A stretch of DNA of 64,000 bases. It comes from JBLUOA01 sp048060095 (GTDB taxonomy: Bacteria; Pseudomonadota; Alphaproteobacteria; Rhodobacterales; Rhodobacteraceae). The position numbers and the translations under genes are program-made. The notes under the pieces are model-generated. The model worked only from the letters and a program-made list of their open reading frames with translations, was not told where the DNA came from and ran no database searches. This document shows positions 1-9,207 of the stretch, piece by piece (within the stretch, counting starts at the first letter, position 1; every line of letters starts with the position of its first letter). The DNA lies in NCBI RefSeq assembly GCF_048060095.1, contig NZ_JBLUOA010000001.1, forward strand, positions 2,046,001 to 2,110,000, in the 5' to 3' direction.

Positions 1-98
1 GCCACCGTGTCACCGGCAAAGCCCTGCACCTCGTGCCCGTCAAACCGGAACGGAATCGGCGCTTGACGATCCACCAATCCACGATCTGCGATCCTCAT
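1..98 (-). CDS. soxA: Sarcosine oxidase subunit alpha, N-terminal fragment
   Basis: Only the first 32 codons lie in the window and the gene runs off the left edge. The translation starts MRIADRGLVDRQ and continues through FRFDGHEVQGFAGDTV, the usual N-terminus of the large subunit of heterotetrameric sarcosine oxidase, a 2Fe-2S-ferredoxin-like domain. The ATG overlaps the stop of soxD by ATGA, giving the order soxB-soxD-soxA found in this family. The complex oxidatively demethylates sarcosine to glycine, passing formaldehyde units to tetrahydrofolate. The identification rests on the short N-terminus plus operon position. Confidence 0.85.
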   Translation of the reverse strand, partial: MRIADRGLVDRQAPIPFRFDGHEVQGFAGDTV

Positions 99-370
99 GC
101 GCTGGTCCCTTGTTTCAGATCCCGCGCCAAGACGCTCGACAGAACCTCATGCGTGACCGTGTTGCGCGTGACAACAACCCAAGCCGAACAGCCCGCCTCA
201 TGATACCAAAGATCCTTTGTCACGCCCGCCGGGTTTTCACGATTGTGGATGTAGTCATCCCACGCCACGTCGCCTGCATCCGGCGCGGGCCGATCCAAGG
301 CGATTGCATCCCCGACATAGTAAAATTCGCGCCGGTCCCGCTCACCGCATATCGGACAGGTGATCCTCAT
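95..370 (-). CDS. soxD: Sarcosine oxidase subunit delta
   Basis: This 91-residue protein is the small zinc-binding subunit of heterotetrameric sarcosine oxidase. It shows CPIC at residues 5-8 and His57/Cys61 in WYHEAGC, which fit the Cys-Cys-His-Cys zinc site of the family, and the conserved WDDYIHNRENPAG stretch in the middle. It lies between soxB and soxA on the same strand, with its stop overlapping the soxA start. The subunit is structural. Size and motifs are normal for the family. Confidence 0.95.
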   Translation of the reverse strand: MRITCPICGERDRREFYYVGDAIALDRPAPDAGDVAWDDYIHNRENPAGVTKDLWYHEAGCSAWVVVTRNTVTHEVLSSVLARDLKQGTSA

Positions 371-439
371 TGCGCCACCCCGGCAAAACCGCTTTCCGCA
401 AATATCCTCGCCGAAGGCATCCGACCCTCTCCGAAAATG

Positions 440-1693
440 CTAATGCAGATTGTGTTGCGCACCGGTGCCCTCCTCATCCATCAGGCCGCGCCCGGTGCGG
501 AACCGATCCAACCGATACCCGGCCGCCGGTTCGTGGTGAAGTCCGGTCGCCATCAGATGCGCAAAGCTGAAACCGGACCCCGGCACCGCCTTGAACCCGC
601 CGTAGCACCAACCGCAATCGATAAACAGACCGTCGGTATCGGTCTTGTCGATGATGGGCGATCCGTCCGGCGTCATGTCCATGATCCCGCCCCAGCTTCG
701 CAAGACCTTCGCCTTGCCGATCATCGGCATCAGCGCCATCCCGGCTTCCATCACATGCTCGACCATCGGTAAGTTCCCGCGTTGGGCGTAAGACGCGTAA
801 AAATCGAGATCCCCGCCAAACACCAAACCGCCTTTATCTGACTGGCTGATATAGAAGTGGCCCATGCCAAAGCTGACGACGTGGTCGATGCAGGGCTTCA
901 ACCCTTCGGTCACAAAGGCTTGCAAAACATGGGATTCAATTGGCAGCCGCATCCCAGCCATCGCAGCGACCTGACCGGACCGACCGGCGACAACGATGCC
1001 GACCTTTTTCGCGCGGATCGCGCCGCGCGTCGTCTGAACCCCAGTCACACGTCCGTTTTCAATGTCGATCCCGGTCACTTCGCAGTTCTGGATGATATCA
1101 ACGCCGCGCTGGTCAGCTCCGCGAGCGTAGCCCCATGCGACCGCGTCATGGCGTGCCGTTCCACCACGCCTGTGCAGCAGCCCGCCATAAACCGGAAACC
1201 GGGCGTTGTCGAAATCAAGGTAAGGAAGATGCTCACGCACGCCATCGCGATCCAGCAGCTCCGCATCATCCCCCTGATTGACCATCGCGTTGCCGCGCCG
1301 GGCAAACGCGTCGCGCTGGCCATCCGAATGGAACAGGTTGATCAGTCCGCGCTGACTGTGCATCGCATTGAAGTTGAGGTCGGCCTCCATCCCTTCCCAA
1401 AGCTTCAGGGAATGCGAATAGAATTCGGAGTTGCCAGGCAGAAAGTAATTGGCGCGGACAATCGTGGTATTCCGGCCAACATTACCGCCCCCGATATAGC
1501 CTTTTTCAAGAACCGCGATATTGGTTATGCCGTGGTTCTTCGCCAGATAGTAGGCCGTGGAAAGGCCGTGCCCTCCGCCACCAATGATAACGGCATCGTA
1601 TTCGGATTTCGGCTCCGGGCTGCGCCAATGAGGGGTCCAACCGGCGTTTCCGGTCAAACCTTGTTTCAGAACCTGCCACGCGGAAAAGCGCAT
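440..1693 (-). CDS. soxB: Sarcosine oxidase subunit beta
   Basis: A 417-residue FAD/FMN-dependent subunit that oxidises sarcosine to glycine within the SoxBDA(G) complex. The dinucleotide-binding motif is DAVIIGGGGHG at residues 33-43, and the ARHDAVAWGYA motif around His182 matches the region carrying the covalent FMN in this family. The start is placed at the ATG giving MRFSAWQVL because GGGAGGATC sits just before it; an ATG 24 bases further upstream lacks that support. soxD follows 69 bases downstream. The order B-D-A without intervening genes is typical of roseobacters, where sarcosine comes from methylated amines such as glycine betaine and creatine. Confidence 0.96.
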   Translation of the reverse strand: MRFSAWQVLKQGLTGNAGWTPHWRSPEPKSEYDAVIIGGGGHGLSTAYYLAKNHGITNIAVLEKGYIGGGNVGRNTTIVRANYFLPGNSEFYSHSLKLWEGMEADLNFNAMHSQRGLINLFHSDGQRDAFARRGNAMVNQGDDAELLDRDGVREHLPYLDFDNARFPVYGGLLHRRGGTARHDAVAWGYARGADQRGVDIIQNCEVTGIDIENGRVTGVQTTRGAIRAKKVGIVVAGRSGQVAAMAGMRLPIESHVLQAFVTEGLKPCIDHVVSFGMGHFYISQSDKGGLVFGGDLDFYASYAQRGNLPMVEHVMEAGMALMPMIGKAKVLRSWGGIMDMTPDGSPIIDKTDTDGLFIDCGWCYGGFKAVPGSGFSFAHLMATGLHHEPAAGYRLDRFRTGRGLMDEEGTGAQHNLH

Positions 1694-1821
1694 GATCCTC
1701 CCTAACCGATCAGCCACAGTCCTACTTTGATACTGGCAATATGACCAACCGGATCATGCCTTCCCCATCGCTGCGCGACAAGAAGTTGTCACTTCGCGAC
1801 TGGGTTTGTCGGTTCTGGATG

Positions 1822-1850
1822 GATCGCGCCCGACAACTGCGGGCACGATC
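1822..1850 (-). terminator. Hairpin downstream of gdhA, possible terminator
   Basis: On the minus strand an 11-bp stem (GATCGTGCCCG with CGGGCGCGATC, one G-T pair) closes a 7-base loop 24 bases after the glutamate dehydrogenase stop. No run of T follows, so it is a terminator-like hairpin rather than a textbook intrinsic terminator. It would separate gdhA from the sox genes. Confidence 0.4.
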
Positions 1851-1873
1851 CAAACTTTGTGATCTTTGCGGTC

Positions 1874-3304
1874 CTACAGACCCTTCGCCCGATAGCTTGC
1901 CGCGACCTTGCCAATCGACACGAGGTAGGCCGCCGTGCGCAGATCGTCGACATCCTTGCGGGAGTGCCAAACTTCTCGCATCGATTGGTAAGCGATCCGC
2001 ATCGTGTCATCGAGGCCGGAGCGTACCAGTTCAAGCTCATCCGCGCCCCGCAGGTATTTGTCCTTGAACTGCGGCGTCATCGACCACGCATCGCCAAGGT
2101 AGCGGTCGAGCCGCTCAAGCTCATCCACAACCAGTTGGTGTCGCGCCTCTTCCTGCCGCCGCTGCATCCGGCCAAAGCGGATGTGGCTTAGGTTTTTGAC
2201 CCACTCGAAATAAGACACCGTCACACCGCCCGCGTTGGCATACATGTCGGGAATGATAACCGTGCCCTTCTGGCGCAGAATGTCATCGGCACCCGCCGTC
2301 ACCGGGCCGTTCGCAGCCTCGATAATCAACGGCGCCTTGATGCGCTTGGCGTTGGACATATTGATCACGCCCTCAAGCGCCGCTGGGATCAGGATATCGC
2401 AATCCTCCTCCAGCACAGTCGCGCCGTCGGCGTGGTGTGAGGCATCGGGATAGCCCGTCACCCCATCGTGTTTCATGATCCAAGCGCGGACAGCATCGAC
2501 ATCCAGCCCGTCGGGGTTGAACAAAGCGCCGTCTCGTTCGATGATTCCCGTGATGATCGCATCGTCTTCCTGCGACAGGAACTTGGCCGCGTGGAAACCC
2601 ACGTTACCCAGACCCTGAACGATCACCCGCTTGCCTTCCAGCGTGCCTTTCAGCCCCGCCGCCTTGATGTCTTCCGGATGGCGGAAGAATTCTTGCAGCG
2701 CATACTGAACGCCGCGCCCGGTCGCCTCGACCCGGCCAGCGATGCCGCCAGCGTTTTGCGGTTTACCCGTGACACAAGCGACAGCATTGATGTCAGTCGT
2801 GTTCATCCGCTTGTATTGGTCAGCGATCCACGCCATCTCACGCTCGCCCGTACCCATGTCGGGGGCGGGGACGTTTTGGCTGGGATGGATCAAATCGCGC
2901 TTCGCCAATTCATAGGCGAACCGTCGGGTAATAAGTTCCAACTCGTGTTCTTCGTATTCGCGTGGATCAATCCGCAAGCCACCTTTCGACCCGCCAAAGG
3001 GTGCTTCGACCAGTGCGCACTTGTAGGTCATCAGCGCGGCAAGCGCTTCGACCTCATCCTGATTGACGCCCATGGCATAGCGGATACCGCCTTTGACCGG
3101 CTCCATATGTTCGGAGTGAACGGACCGATACCCGGTGAAGGTATGGATCTGTCCGCGAAGGCGGACACCGAACCGGACGGTGTAAGTCGCGTTACAGACC
3201 CGTATCTTTTCCTCAAGCCCCGGCGGGAGGTCCATAAGCGCAACCGCTCGGTTGAACATCAGATCGACTGACTCTCGGAAACTCGGCTCTTTGAGATTTG
3301 TCAT
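1874..3304 (-). CDS. gdhA: Glu/Leu/Phe/Val dehydrogenase family, glutamate dehydrogenase
   Basis: This 476-residue protein interconverts glutamate and 2-oxoglutarate plus ammonia. The N-terminal dimerisation/substrate domain contains EPVKGGIRYA and the catalytic-lysine motif EAPFGGSKGG. The C-terminal NAD(P)-binding domain contains VIVQGLGNVG, and NAGGVTVSYFEW near the end is also typical. Length fits the larger bacterial type rather than the roughly 420-residue form. GGAGG lies 6-7 bases before the ATG. It stands alone on the minus strand, upstream of but not overlapping the sox genes; a shared role in one-carbon and amine nitrogen use is possible but inferred. Confidence 0.93.
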   Translation of the reverse strand: MTNLKEPSFRESVDLMFNRAVALMDLPPGLEEKIRVCNATYTVRFGVRLRGQIHTFTGYRSVHSEHMEPVKGGIRYAMGVNQDEVEALAALMTYKCALVEAPFGGSKGGLRIDPREYEEHELELITRRFAYELAKRDLIHPSQNVPAPDMGTGEREMAWIADQYKRMNTTDINAVACVTGKPQNAGGIAGRVEATGRGVQYALQEFFRHPEDIKAAGLKGTLEGKRVIVQGLGNVGFHAAKFLSQEDDAIITGIIERDGALFNPDGLDVDAVRAWIMKHDGVTGYPDASHHADGATVLEEDCDILIPAALEGVINMSNAKRIKAPLIIEAANGPVTAGADDILRQKGTVIIPDMYANAGGVTVSYFEWVKNLSHIRFGRMQRRQEEARHQLVVDELERLDRYLGDAWSMTPQFKDKYLRGADELELVRSGLDDTMRIAYQSMREVWHSRKDVDDLRTAAYLVSIGKVAASYRAKGL

Positions 3305-3678
3305 TCTTTTCCTCCAAACCTGGGCTTAGGGAATCGCCCCTGCCCCTTACACCTGCTGCGACACTAAGACGTTTTGCCGCGCGCATCCCAGCGGAAATCC
3401 TCAAAGGAATCACTTTCGGGGCATATTTGGGTCAGCATTCGCGCCCTAAAGACTGCGCCGAATTGATGCCAATTCCGTCAATTTGGGGGCTTTGTCTCCG
3501 GTAATTGAACAGTGATTCAGAGGCTCATCGTCAAAACCCCGATTTTTACGTTGAATTTACCAGTTACAACAGATCGTTGCCCAATTTTGGCCACATCTCT
3601 GAAGCTACATGGCTTGGCGCACGTTATAGTCGTGTGTGTGGGGGCATGGCTTAGGCCGTGTCATGAAAGGGTTAGGAA
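3305..3678. other. Divergent intergenic region, gdhA / tad-like operon
   Basis: This 374-base gap separates gdhA (minus) from the TadG-like gene (plus) and should hold both promoters. It is more AT-rich than its surroundings after about 3480. A TATAGT hexamer at about 3625 resembles a -10 element but has no convincing -35 partner. I see no RNA gene, repeat or credible small ORF in it. Confidence 0.4.
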
Positions 3679-5511
3679 ATGGTTTTTCGAATGGGTCCGA
3701 TTTCCGGAACAGAAGGCGAGTGTGCCGAAAAGACCGGACGTATATCCATTATTCGTCGGGCCAAGCAATTTAAGCAAGACGAGCGCGGGTCACTGACCGT
3801 TTTTGCGCTCTTTATGTTTGTCCTCATGCTGATGATCACGGGCATGGCCATCGACCTGATGCGCTATGAAGCCACCCGGACGACGCTTCAGAACACCGTC
3901 GACCGCGCAATTCTTGCGGCGGCCGACCTCGACAACGATCTTGACCCGCAGAGTGTTGTTGAAGACTACTTCGCGAAAGCGGGGATGTCGGACTTTCTGG
4001 TCGCCGTTAACGTGCAGGAGGCGTTGAACTACCGTTCCGTCACTGCAGACACCCGTGCAAGCATTCCGACATTGTTCATGTCATTCAATCCACCCAACCA
4101 GCCGCCCGCCGATCACCCCGATCGCCGCCGGATGAAATACTGGCTGGACAACATGGGCCGCAACAACCTGGTCGCCGCTGCCGGTGGCACCGCGGTTGAA
4201 CAATACCAGGATATCGAAATTTCCATGGTTCTCGACGTGTCGGGTTCCATGAACAGCAGCAGCCGCATTCAGAACCTGAAAGTCGCAGCGAAAGAGTTTG
4301 TTGACGCGGTCACCACCAAGGAACCGCTGGACCCGAGCCTGACAACGGTAAATATCATCCCCTACAACGCGACGGTCAGCCTTGGCCCGCGTCTGGGTGC
4401 CGAATACAATCTGGTCAATTCGCACTTCGCGCCCACCAGCGACGGCCTCTATTCACACTGCCCGCGCTTCCCGTCGAGTGCGTTTGACGAACTCGCGATC
4501 TCTCCGACAACGCCGCTCGACCTCGTGACGCACTTTGAATATGGCAGCGGCAGCTCCAAGCCGATCAATAGGCCTTGGTGCCCAACCGTGGCGTATCGCG
4601 GAAACGAAATCATCGTTGGGTCGAACAATGTATCTTACCTGCAAGGCAAGATCGACGATCTGGACGCATATGGTAACACCGCCATCGACATGGGCATGAA
4701 ATGGGGCGCTGCACTGCTCGACCCGTCCGCGCGCCCGGTCTTCAATAATATGATGGCAACCGGTGATATGCCCGCAATCTCTTTTGGTCGTCCGCAAGTC
4801 TACGGCGAAGGCCTGAAGGTTGTTGTGGTGATGTCCGATGGTGCGAATACAACGGAATACGATGTCGACAGTGACCACTATCGTAATGGCTGGTCGAACA
4901 TCTGGGTAAAACGCCAATATGTCGGTCAGCCGCTTCACGAGGCCTACAACAACAACAAAAACCGGTTCTCGATCCGTTATGATGGTGGCAACACCGACAC
5001 CCAGCGGGACGACTCCTTCTTCCGCCTGAATGTCGGTTGGAGCGACCGCGAACTGACCCACCCCTACGGCTATGATGAGTATGACGATGTGATCGTCGAC
5101 GAAAATGGCCTTGAGGTGATCCCGCCCGAAAGCACCGACACCGTAACACGCGTGCGTTGGTCCGAAATCTACGCGACCTTCGAATACAAAAGAATCGACA
5201 GCTATCTGATGTATGAAGCTTACGACCGCGGTTACATCAGCTACAACGAGTATAAGGGGCCCGAATGGGCAGTCGATCCGATCGTCAATAGTAGTCAGGC
5301 AGACTCTCGCCTTTCGACGATCTGCGCGAAGACCCGCAACACCGGTATTCTGGTTTACGCGATTGCCTTCGAAGCCCCATCAGGGGGTCAGGCCGCCCTG
5401 CTCGACTGCGCATCCTCTCCATCGCATTACTTTGATGTTCAGGGCACCGACATATCGGATGCGTTCGCGGCAATCGCGGCAGAGATCACATCGCTGAGGT
5501 TGACCCAATGA
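3679..5511 (+). CDS. TadG-like pilus assembly protein with vWA domain
   Basis: A 610-residue protein with a short basic cytoplasmic N-terminus, then GSLTVFALFMFVLML (about residues 37-51) forming the single membrane helix of the Tad family. The long periplasmic part carries a von Willebrand A domain starting near residue 178, with the metal-ion (MIDAS) motif DVSGS at residues 186-190. TadG proteins belong to tight-adherence (Flp) pilus systems, though many lone copies have unknown roles. The stop overlaps the next gene by ATGA. No Flp pilin, prepilin peptidase or ATPase genes lie nearby. The tyrosine- and asparagine-rich insert at residues about 385-540 interrupts the vWA fold and looks lineage-specific. 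Confidence 0.85.
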   Translation: MVFRMGPISGTEGECAEKTGRISIIRRAKQFKQDERGSLTVFALFMFVLMLMITGMAIDLMRYEATRTTLQNTVDRAILAAADLDNDLDPQSVVEDYFAKAGMSDFLVAVNVQEALNYRSVTADTRASIPTLFMSFNPPNQPPADHPDRRRMKYWLDNMGRNNLVAAAGGTAVEQYQDIEISMVLDVSGSMNSSSRIQNLKVAAKEFVDAVTTKEPLDPSLTTVNIIPYNATVSLGPRLGAEYNLVNSHFAPTSDGLYSHCPRFPSSAFDELAISPTTPLDLVTHFEYGSGSSKPINRPWCPTVAYRGNEIIVGSNNVSYLQGKIDDLDAYGNTAIDMGMKWGAALLDPSARPVFNNMMATGDMPAISFGRPQVYGEGLKVVVVMSDGANTTEYDVDSDHYRNGWSNIWVKRQYVGQPLHEAYNNNKNRFSIRYDGGNTDTQRDDSFFRLNVGWSDRELTHPYGYDEYDDVIVDENGLEVIPPESTDTVTRVRWSEIYATFEYKRIDSYLMYEAYDRGYISYNEYKGPEWAVDPIVNSSQADSRLSTICAKTRNTGILVYAIAFEAPSGGQAALLDCASSPSHYFDVQGTDISDAFAAIAAEITSLRLTQ

Positions 5512-6044
5512 CAAGTCTAAAGCGCCTACTACAGCGGCTTCGGTCCGACGTTCGGGGGAACGCCACTCTAGAATTCGTGATGATGTTCCCGATCTTCATC
5601 ATCGTCTTCCTGTCGGCCTTTGAGGGCGGGATCATGATGACCCGGCACGTCATGCTGGAGCGGTCTTTGGACCTCGCCGTGCGCGACCTTCGTCTCGGCA
5701 CATGGAATCCGCCAACGCATCAGGAACTGAAAGACACGGTATGTAGCAAGGCGCTTGTCATCCCAGATTGCGGCAACGCGGTGCTGTTGGAACTGCGCCC
5801 GGTCAGCACCGTGACCTGGCAACCCTTGCAAGGTGGCGCGACGTGCGTCGACCGTGACGAAGTCATTCAACCGGTAACAACCTTTGTATCCGGCGGCAGC
5901 AGCGAAATGATGCTGGTGCGGGCCTGCGCCGTGTTTGACCCGGTCTTTATTTCAACCGGCATTGGCCTTCGCCTGCCCTCAGTCGACGACAGGGGCGGCT
6001 ATGCGCTGGTCTCAACCTCTGCCTTCGTCAACGAACCGTCGTGA
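5508..6044 (+). CDS. TadE-like pseudopilin family protein
   Basis: A 178-residue protein with the TadE signature: a basic N-terminus, then GNATLEFVMMFPIFIIVFLSA, where the conserved Glu precedes the membrane helix. The rest is a periplasmic domain with several cysteines (about residues 83, 90, 118 and 142) that may form disulfides. It overlaps the TadG-like gene before it and the second TadE-like gene after it by start/stop overlaps, so the three are almost surely co-translated. Its role in pilus biogenesis is inferred from the family. Confidence 0.87.
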   Translation: MTSLKRLLQRLRSDVRGNATLEFVMMFPIFIIVFLSAFEGGIMMTRHVMLERSLDLAVRDLRLGTWNPPTHQELKDTVCSKALVIPDCGNAVLLELRPVSTVTWQPLQGGATCVDRDEVIQPVTTFVSGGSSEMMLVRACAVFDPVFISTGIGLRLPSVDDRGGYALVSTSAFVNEPS

Positions 6045-6613
6045 GTATCATGCTGAAACAGTATATCAAAATCCGCATTCAAGAGTTCATTGAGGACAGC
6101 CGCGCGAGCGTGACGCTAGAAGCGTTGCTGATGTTCCCGCTGCTGATCTGGGCCTATGTCTCAACCTTCGTTTTCTTCGACGCTTTCCGCACGAAGAACG
6201 CGAATATGAAGGCCGCCTACACGATTTCAGATATGCTGTCGCGCCAGACCAACCCGGTCAACCAAGCCTATCTGGACGGGTTGAACGAAGTTTACGACTT
6301 CCTCGCCTCCTCCCCCCACCCGACTTGGATCAGGGTGTCCGTCGTGACGTGGGACGAAGACGATGTGCAGTTTGAGGTCGAGTGGTCAGAATCCACAAAA
6401 AGCCAGGAAGCATGGACAACGGAATCGCTGGACGCAATCGTGCCGCGTATCCCGGCCATGTCACATGCTGATACGGTCATCATCGTGGAAACGCACATGA
6501 CGTATGAACCGATGTTCCGTCTGGGCCTGCGGACGCTGGACTTTGACAATTTCGTTGTCACAAGCCCGCGCTTTGCACCCCGCCTTTGCTGGGACACCTG
6601 CGTAGAGGCGTAG
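6041..6613 (+). CDS. Second TadE-like membrane protein
   Basis: A 190-residue protein whose GTG start overlaps the preceding stop; an ATG nine bases later is an alternative. After a 30-residue cytoplasmic segment, ASVTLEALLMFPLLIWAYVS gives the TadE-type Glu plus membrane helix, followed by a soluble domain. A CWDTC pair lies near the C-terminus. It is the last gene of the three-gene tad-like operon and ends two bases before a convergent gene. This E/G set recurs together in roseobacters away from the main tad locus, as far as I know. Confidence 0.83.
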   Translation: MSIMLKQYIKIRIQEFIEDSRASVTLEALLMFPLLIWAYVSTFVFFDAFRTKNANMKAAYTISDMLSRQTNPVNQAYLDGLNEVYDFLASSPHPTWIRVSVVTWDEDDVQFEVEWSESTKSQEAWTTESLDAIVPRIPAMSHADTVIIVETHMTYEPMFRLGLRTLDFDNFVVTSPRFAPRLCWDTCVEA

Positions 6614-6615
6614 CG

Positions 6616-7110
6616 CTATCCGCGCTGCGCCAACATCACCGTAATAATCTCGGCCATCGACTTTGCTTCGCCTGCGGGGGTGACGCCCCCTACCCCGATG
6701 CGATTGCCGATCCGCCACCAGACCCCCGGCGCCCAAGCGCGATCCATGGAGGTCGCCGTTTTCAGCATGAAGCCGTTTGATGGTTTGATTGCGAATACGC
6801 CTCGATCAATGCTGACGATATCCTCGACCCTTACCAGCAACCGCCCATTGCTGTCGCGCAGATCGTCTTTGGTCAGGATCAGCGATTTCAACGTCGCACG
6901 GCGAAGCAGGTCGGCAAACCAAATGACAACGCCCCCGAACAGCAAGAGCAATATGCGCCAATGAAACTCGGGCGGTGGCCGCAGGAATGCAATCAGGATC
7001 ACCAGAACGCCGAGCGATAACAATATGCACAACGTAACGATCCGCCGTGGCTGTGACGGACGTATCCTCGCGAGGATGTCGGGGCCGGCGGCGTCTGATG
7101 TATCGGTCAC
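6616..7110 (-). CDS. Conserved hypothetical membrane protein, two membrane helices
   Basis: I do not recognise a named family for this 164-residue protein. It has a polar N-terminus and two adjacent hydrophobic helices, LCILLSLGVLVILIAFL (about residues 27-43) and ILLLLFGGVVIWFADLL (about 53-69). The soluble C-terminal part is rich in beta strands (KSLILTKDDLRDSNG, LVRVEDIVSIDRG), recalling PH-like or bPH domains of bacterial membrane proteins. It is convergent with the tad-like operon with a two-base gap. It is probably monocistronic. Function unknown. Confidence 0.7.
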   Translation of the reverse strand: MTDTSDAAGPDILARIRPSQPRRIVTLCILLSLGVLVILIAFLRPPPEFHWRILLLLFGGVVIWFADLLRRATLKSLILTKDDLRDSNGRLLVRVEDIVSIDRGVFAIKPSNGFMLKTATSMDRAWAPGVWWRIGNRIGVGGVTPAGEAKSMAEIITVMLAQRG

Positions 7111-7171
7111 GCAGAATCCAATTCGCTTGCAGTTGCCGACCCATACAGCCTGCCCCGCAAAAGGTCGAGCG

Positions 7172-8134
7172 TCAGACGATCACCTCAGCCCCGATCTCCT
7201 CCGGCTCATCATCCGTCATCTCAGCCGGAAAGCCCAGCGCGCGGATATCGAGGCCGGTCGCATCCTCAAGCCTGCGGATGATGTTCGGCGACAGTTCCCT
7301 CGGGCCATAGCGTGCGATGCCGTCCTGAAAAACTTCAATCATTTTCGGGTTAAGGTCGAGAGCGACCCCTGCCCTGTCAGCGACCTGTTGAAACAACCCG
7401 ATATCCTTCGCGACAAGATCCATCGTGAAGGAAATATCGCGTGATCCGTTCAGGATGACCTGGCTTTCGGTTTCATGGACGAAGGAATTGCCAGAGGATA
7501 TTCGGATCGCCTCGTAACTCGTCTTGAGGTCCATCCCGGCGGCCGCGGCGACCGTCAACGCTTCGGAACACGCGATGAGGTTGGCAGTGGCAAGGTAGTT
7601 GGTGATGACCTTCAACACCGACGCAGACCCAAGCGGCCCGGTGTGAAGGATGCGCCGCCCCATTTTGGTCAGCAAGGGCAGAACCTGTTCAAAGGCGTCC
7701 CGCTCACACCCCGCGAAGATCGAGATATTCCCCGTCGCCGCCCGGTGACAGCCGCCGGACACCGGGCAATCAGCGGCCAGCCCGCCCTTTGCCTGAACCA
7801 TCGCGCCGAGGCGTTCGACCTCTGCCGCGTCGGTTGTCGACATCTCCATCCAGATTTTGCGGGGCGTGAGGGTGCTAAGCAGACCACCCTCGCCTTCGAC
7901 AACGGCGGCGGAGGTTGCGGGGCTTGGCAAGCAAGTGATGACCACATCGCAGGAGTCCATCATCTTTGCCGGGCTTTCGCCATCCGTCGCGCCCTGTTCA
8001 ACAAACCCATCGACAAGTGACTGATCGAGATCGTGAACGCTAAGCTTCACACCATTGCGCAACAGACTGCCGGACAGCTTCGCGCCGACATTCCCCAAAC
8101 CAATAAACCCAACCGACAATTCCGCTGCCATCAT
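7172..8134 (-). CDS. 3-hydroxyisobutyrate dehydrogenase family oxidoreductase
   Basis: A 320-residue beta-hydroxyacid dehydrogenase. The N-terminal Rossmann fold has VGFIGLGNVG at residues 8-17, DCPVSGG forms the substrate-binding loop, and LKVITNYL carries the catalytic lysine. The family reduces or oxidises short hydroxy acids such as 3-hydroxyisobutyrate, tartronate semialdehyde or glyoxylate. The exact substrate cannot be set from sequence. GGGAG sits five bases before the first of two tandem ATG codons. It is divergent from the pirin gene across a 160-base region. Confidence 0.85.
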   Translation of the reverse strand: MMAAELSVGFIGLGNVGAKLSGSLLRNGVKLSVHDLDQSLVDGFVEQGATDGESPAKMMDSCDVVITCLPSPATSAAVVEGEGGLLSTLTPRKIWMEMSTTDAAEVERLGAMVQAKGGLAADCPVSGGCHRAATGNISIFAGCERDAFEQVLPLLTKMGRRILHTGPLGSASVLKVITNYLATANLIACSEALTVAAAAGMDLKTSYEAIRISSGNSFVHETESQVILNGSRDISFTMDLVAKDIGLFQQVADRAGVALDLNPKMIEVFQDGIARYGPRELSPNIIRRLEDATGLDIRALGFPAEMTDDEPEEIGAEVIV

Positions 8135-8295
8135 TCACGCTCCCAATGTTTTCAGGACCGTAGCGGTGGCGGACCGCGCCGTCGGGTCCGAATGCGACAT
8201 AGATCAGCGCTGCACACGACCACACACAGTGTGCGCTGCTGCACTTTGACTTGGGCGACCTTCGACTTATGTTCAAATTTGAAAGGGGATCACCC

Positions 8296-9207
8296 ATGTC
8301 TATTCGTCCAGTGACCAACACCACCCTCGCCCGCCCGACCCTTGAGGGGGCCGGAGTCAAACTTCACCGCGCCTTTGGTTTTGATAACCCAGAGGCCTTC
8401 GATCCATTTCTGCTGTTCGACGATTTCCGGGGCGATCAGCCCGCGGATTTTGAGGCTGGATTCCCATGGCATCCGCATCGCGGTATCGAAACCATCACCT
8501 ATGTGCTGGAAGGGACCGTCGCGCATGGCGATAGCCTTGGCAACGAAGGCACACTTGGCGCGGGCGATGTCCAGTGGATGACCGCTGGCTCTGGCATTCT
8601 GCATCAGGAGATGCCGAAGGGGAACGCCAAGGGCCAGATGCACGGCTTCCAGCTTTGGGGCAATCTGCCGTCCAGCCAGAAAATGACCGCTCCGCGCTAT
8701 CAAGATGTGACAGCCGCCGATATTCCCGAAGTCATTGATGACGATGGCACCCGCGTGCGGATTGTCGTCGGATCATTCTGGGGCAAGACCGGCCCGGTCG
8801 ACGGGATCGCGGCAGAACCGCAATACCTCGATATATCCATCCCACCGGGTGTGAAAAAGACTTTCCCAATAGACACTTACCGCCATGCCTTCGCGTATGT
8901 CTTCGCCGGGGCGGCGGCCTTCGCCGATGCGTCGAAACCGCGGGGCGTTCTTTTAGAAAAAGAGGTTATGGGTCAGGAGCTTAACATCCGCGATTTGTCG
9001 GGAAACCGGACACTTGTTCAGTTCGGCACGGGCGATGAAGTCACCGTGCAGGCCGGGCCGGACGGCGTGCGGTTCCTGCTGATCTCTGGCGCGCCAATTG
9101 CCGAGCCTGTTGCATGGCACGGGCCAATCGTCATGAACACCCGCGAGGAACTGCAAACCGCGTTCAGCGACCTGCGGAACGGGACTTTCATCAAACCGGC
9201 GCATTAG
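8296..9207 (+). CDS. Pirin family protein
   Basis: A 303-residue two-cupin protein. The N-terminal cupin holds the metal-binding motif WHPHRGIETITYVLEG, and the downstream HGDS and GSGILHQE segments supply further ligands. Pirins are iron-dependent proteins with redox-sensing or quercetin-dioxygenase-like activity. I start it at the ATG giving MSIRPVTNTT, preceded by AAAGGGG eight bases upstream; an in-frame ATG 45 bases earlier has no such site. It converges on the TetR gene with no space between the stop codons. Confidence 0.9.
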   Translation: MSIRPVTNTTLARPTLEGAGVKLHRAFGFDNPEAFDPFLLFDDFRGDQPADFEAGFPWHPHRGIETITYVLEGTVAHGDSLGNEGTLGAGDVQWMTAGSGILHQEMPKGNAKGQMHGFQLWGNLPSSQKMTAPRYQDVTAADIPEVIDDDGTRVRIVVGSFWGKTGPVDGIAAEPQYLDISIPPGVKKTFPIDTYRHAFAYVFAGAAAFADASKPRGVLLEKEVMGQELNIRDLSGNRTLVQFGTGDEVTVQAGPDGVRFLLISGAPIAEPVAWHGPIVMNTREELQTAFSDLRNGTFIKPAH

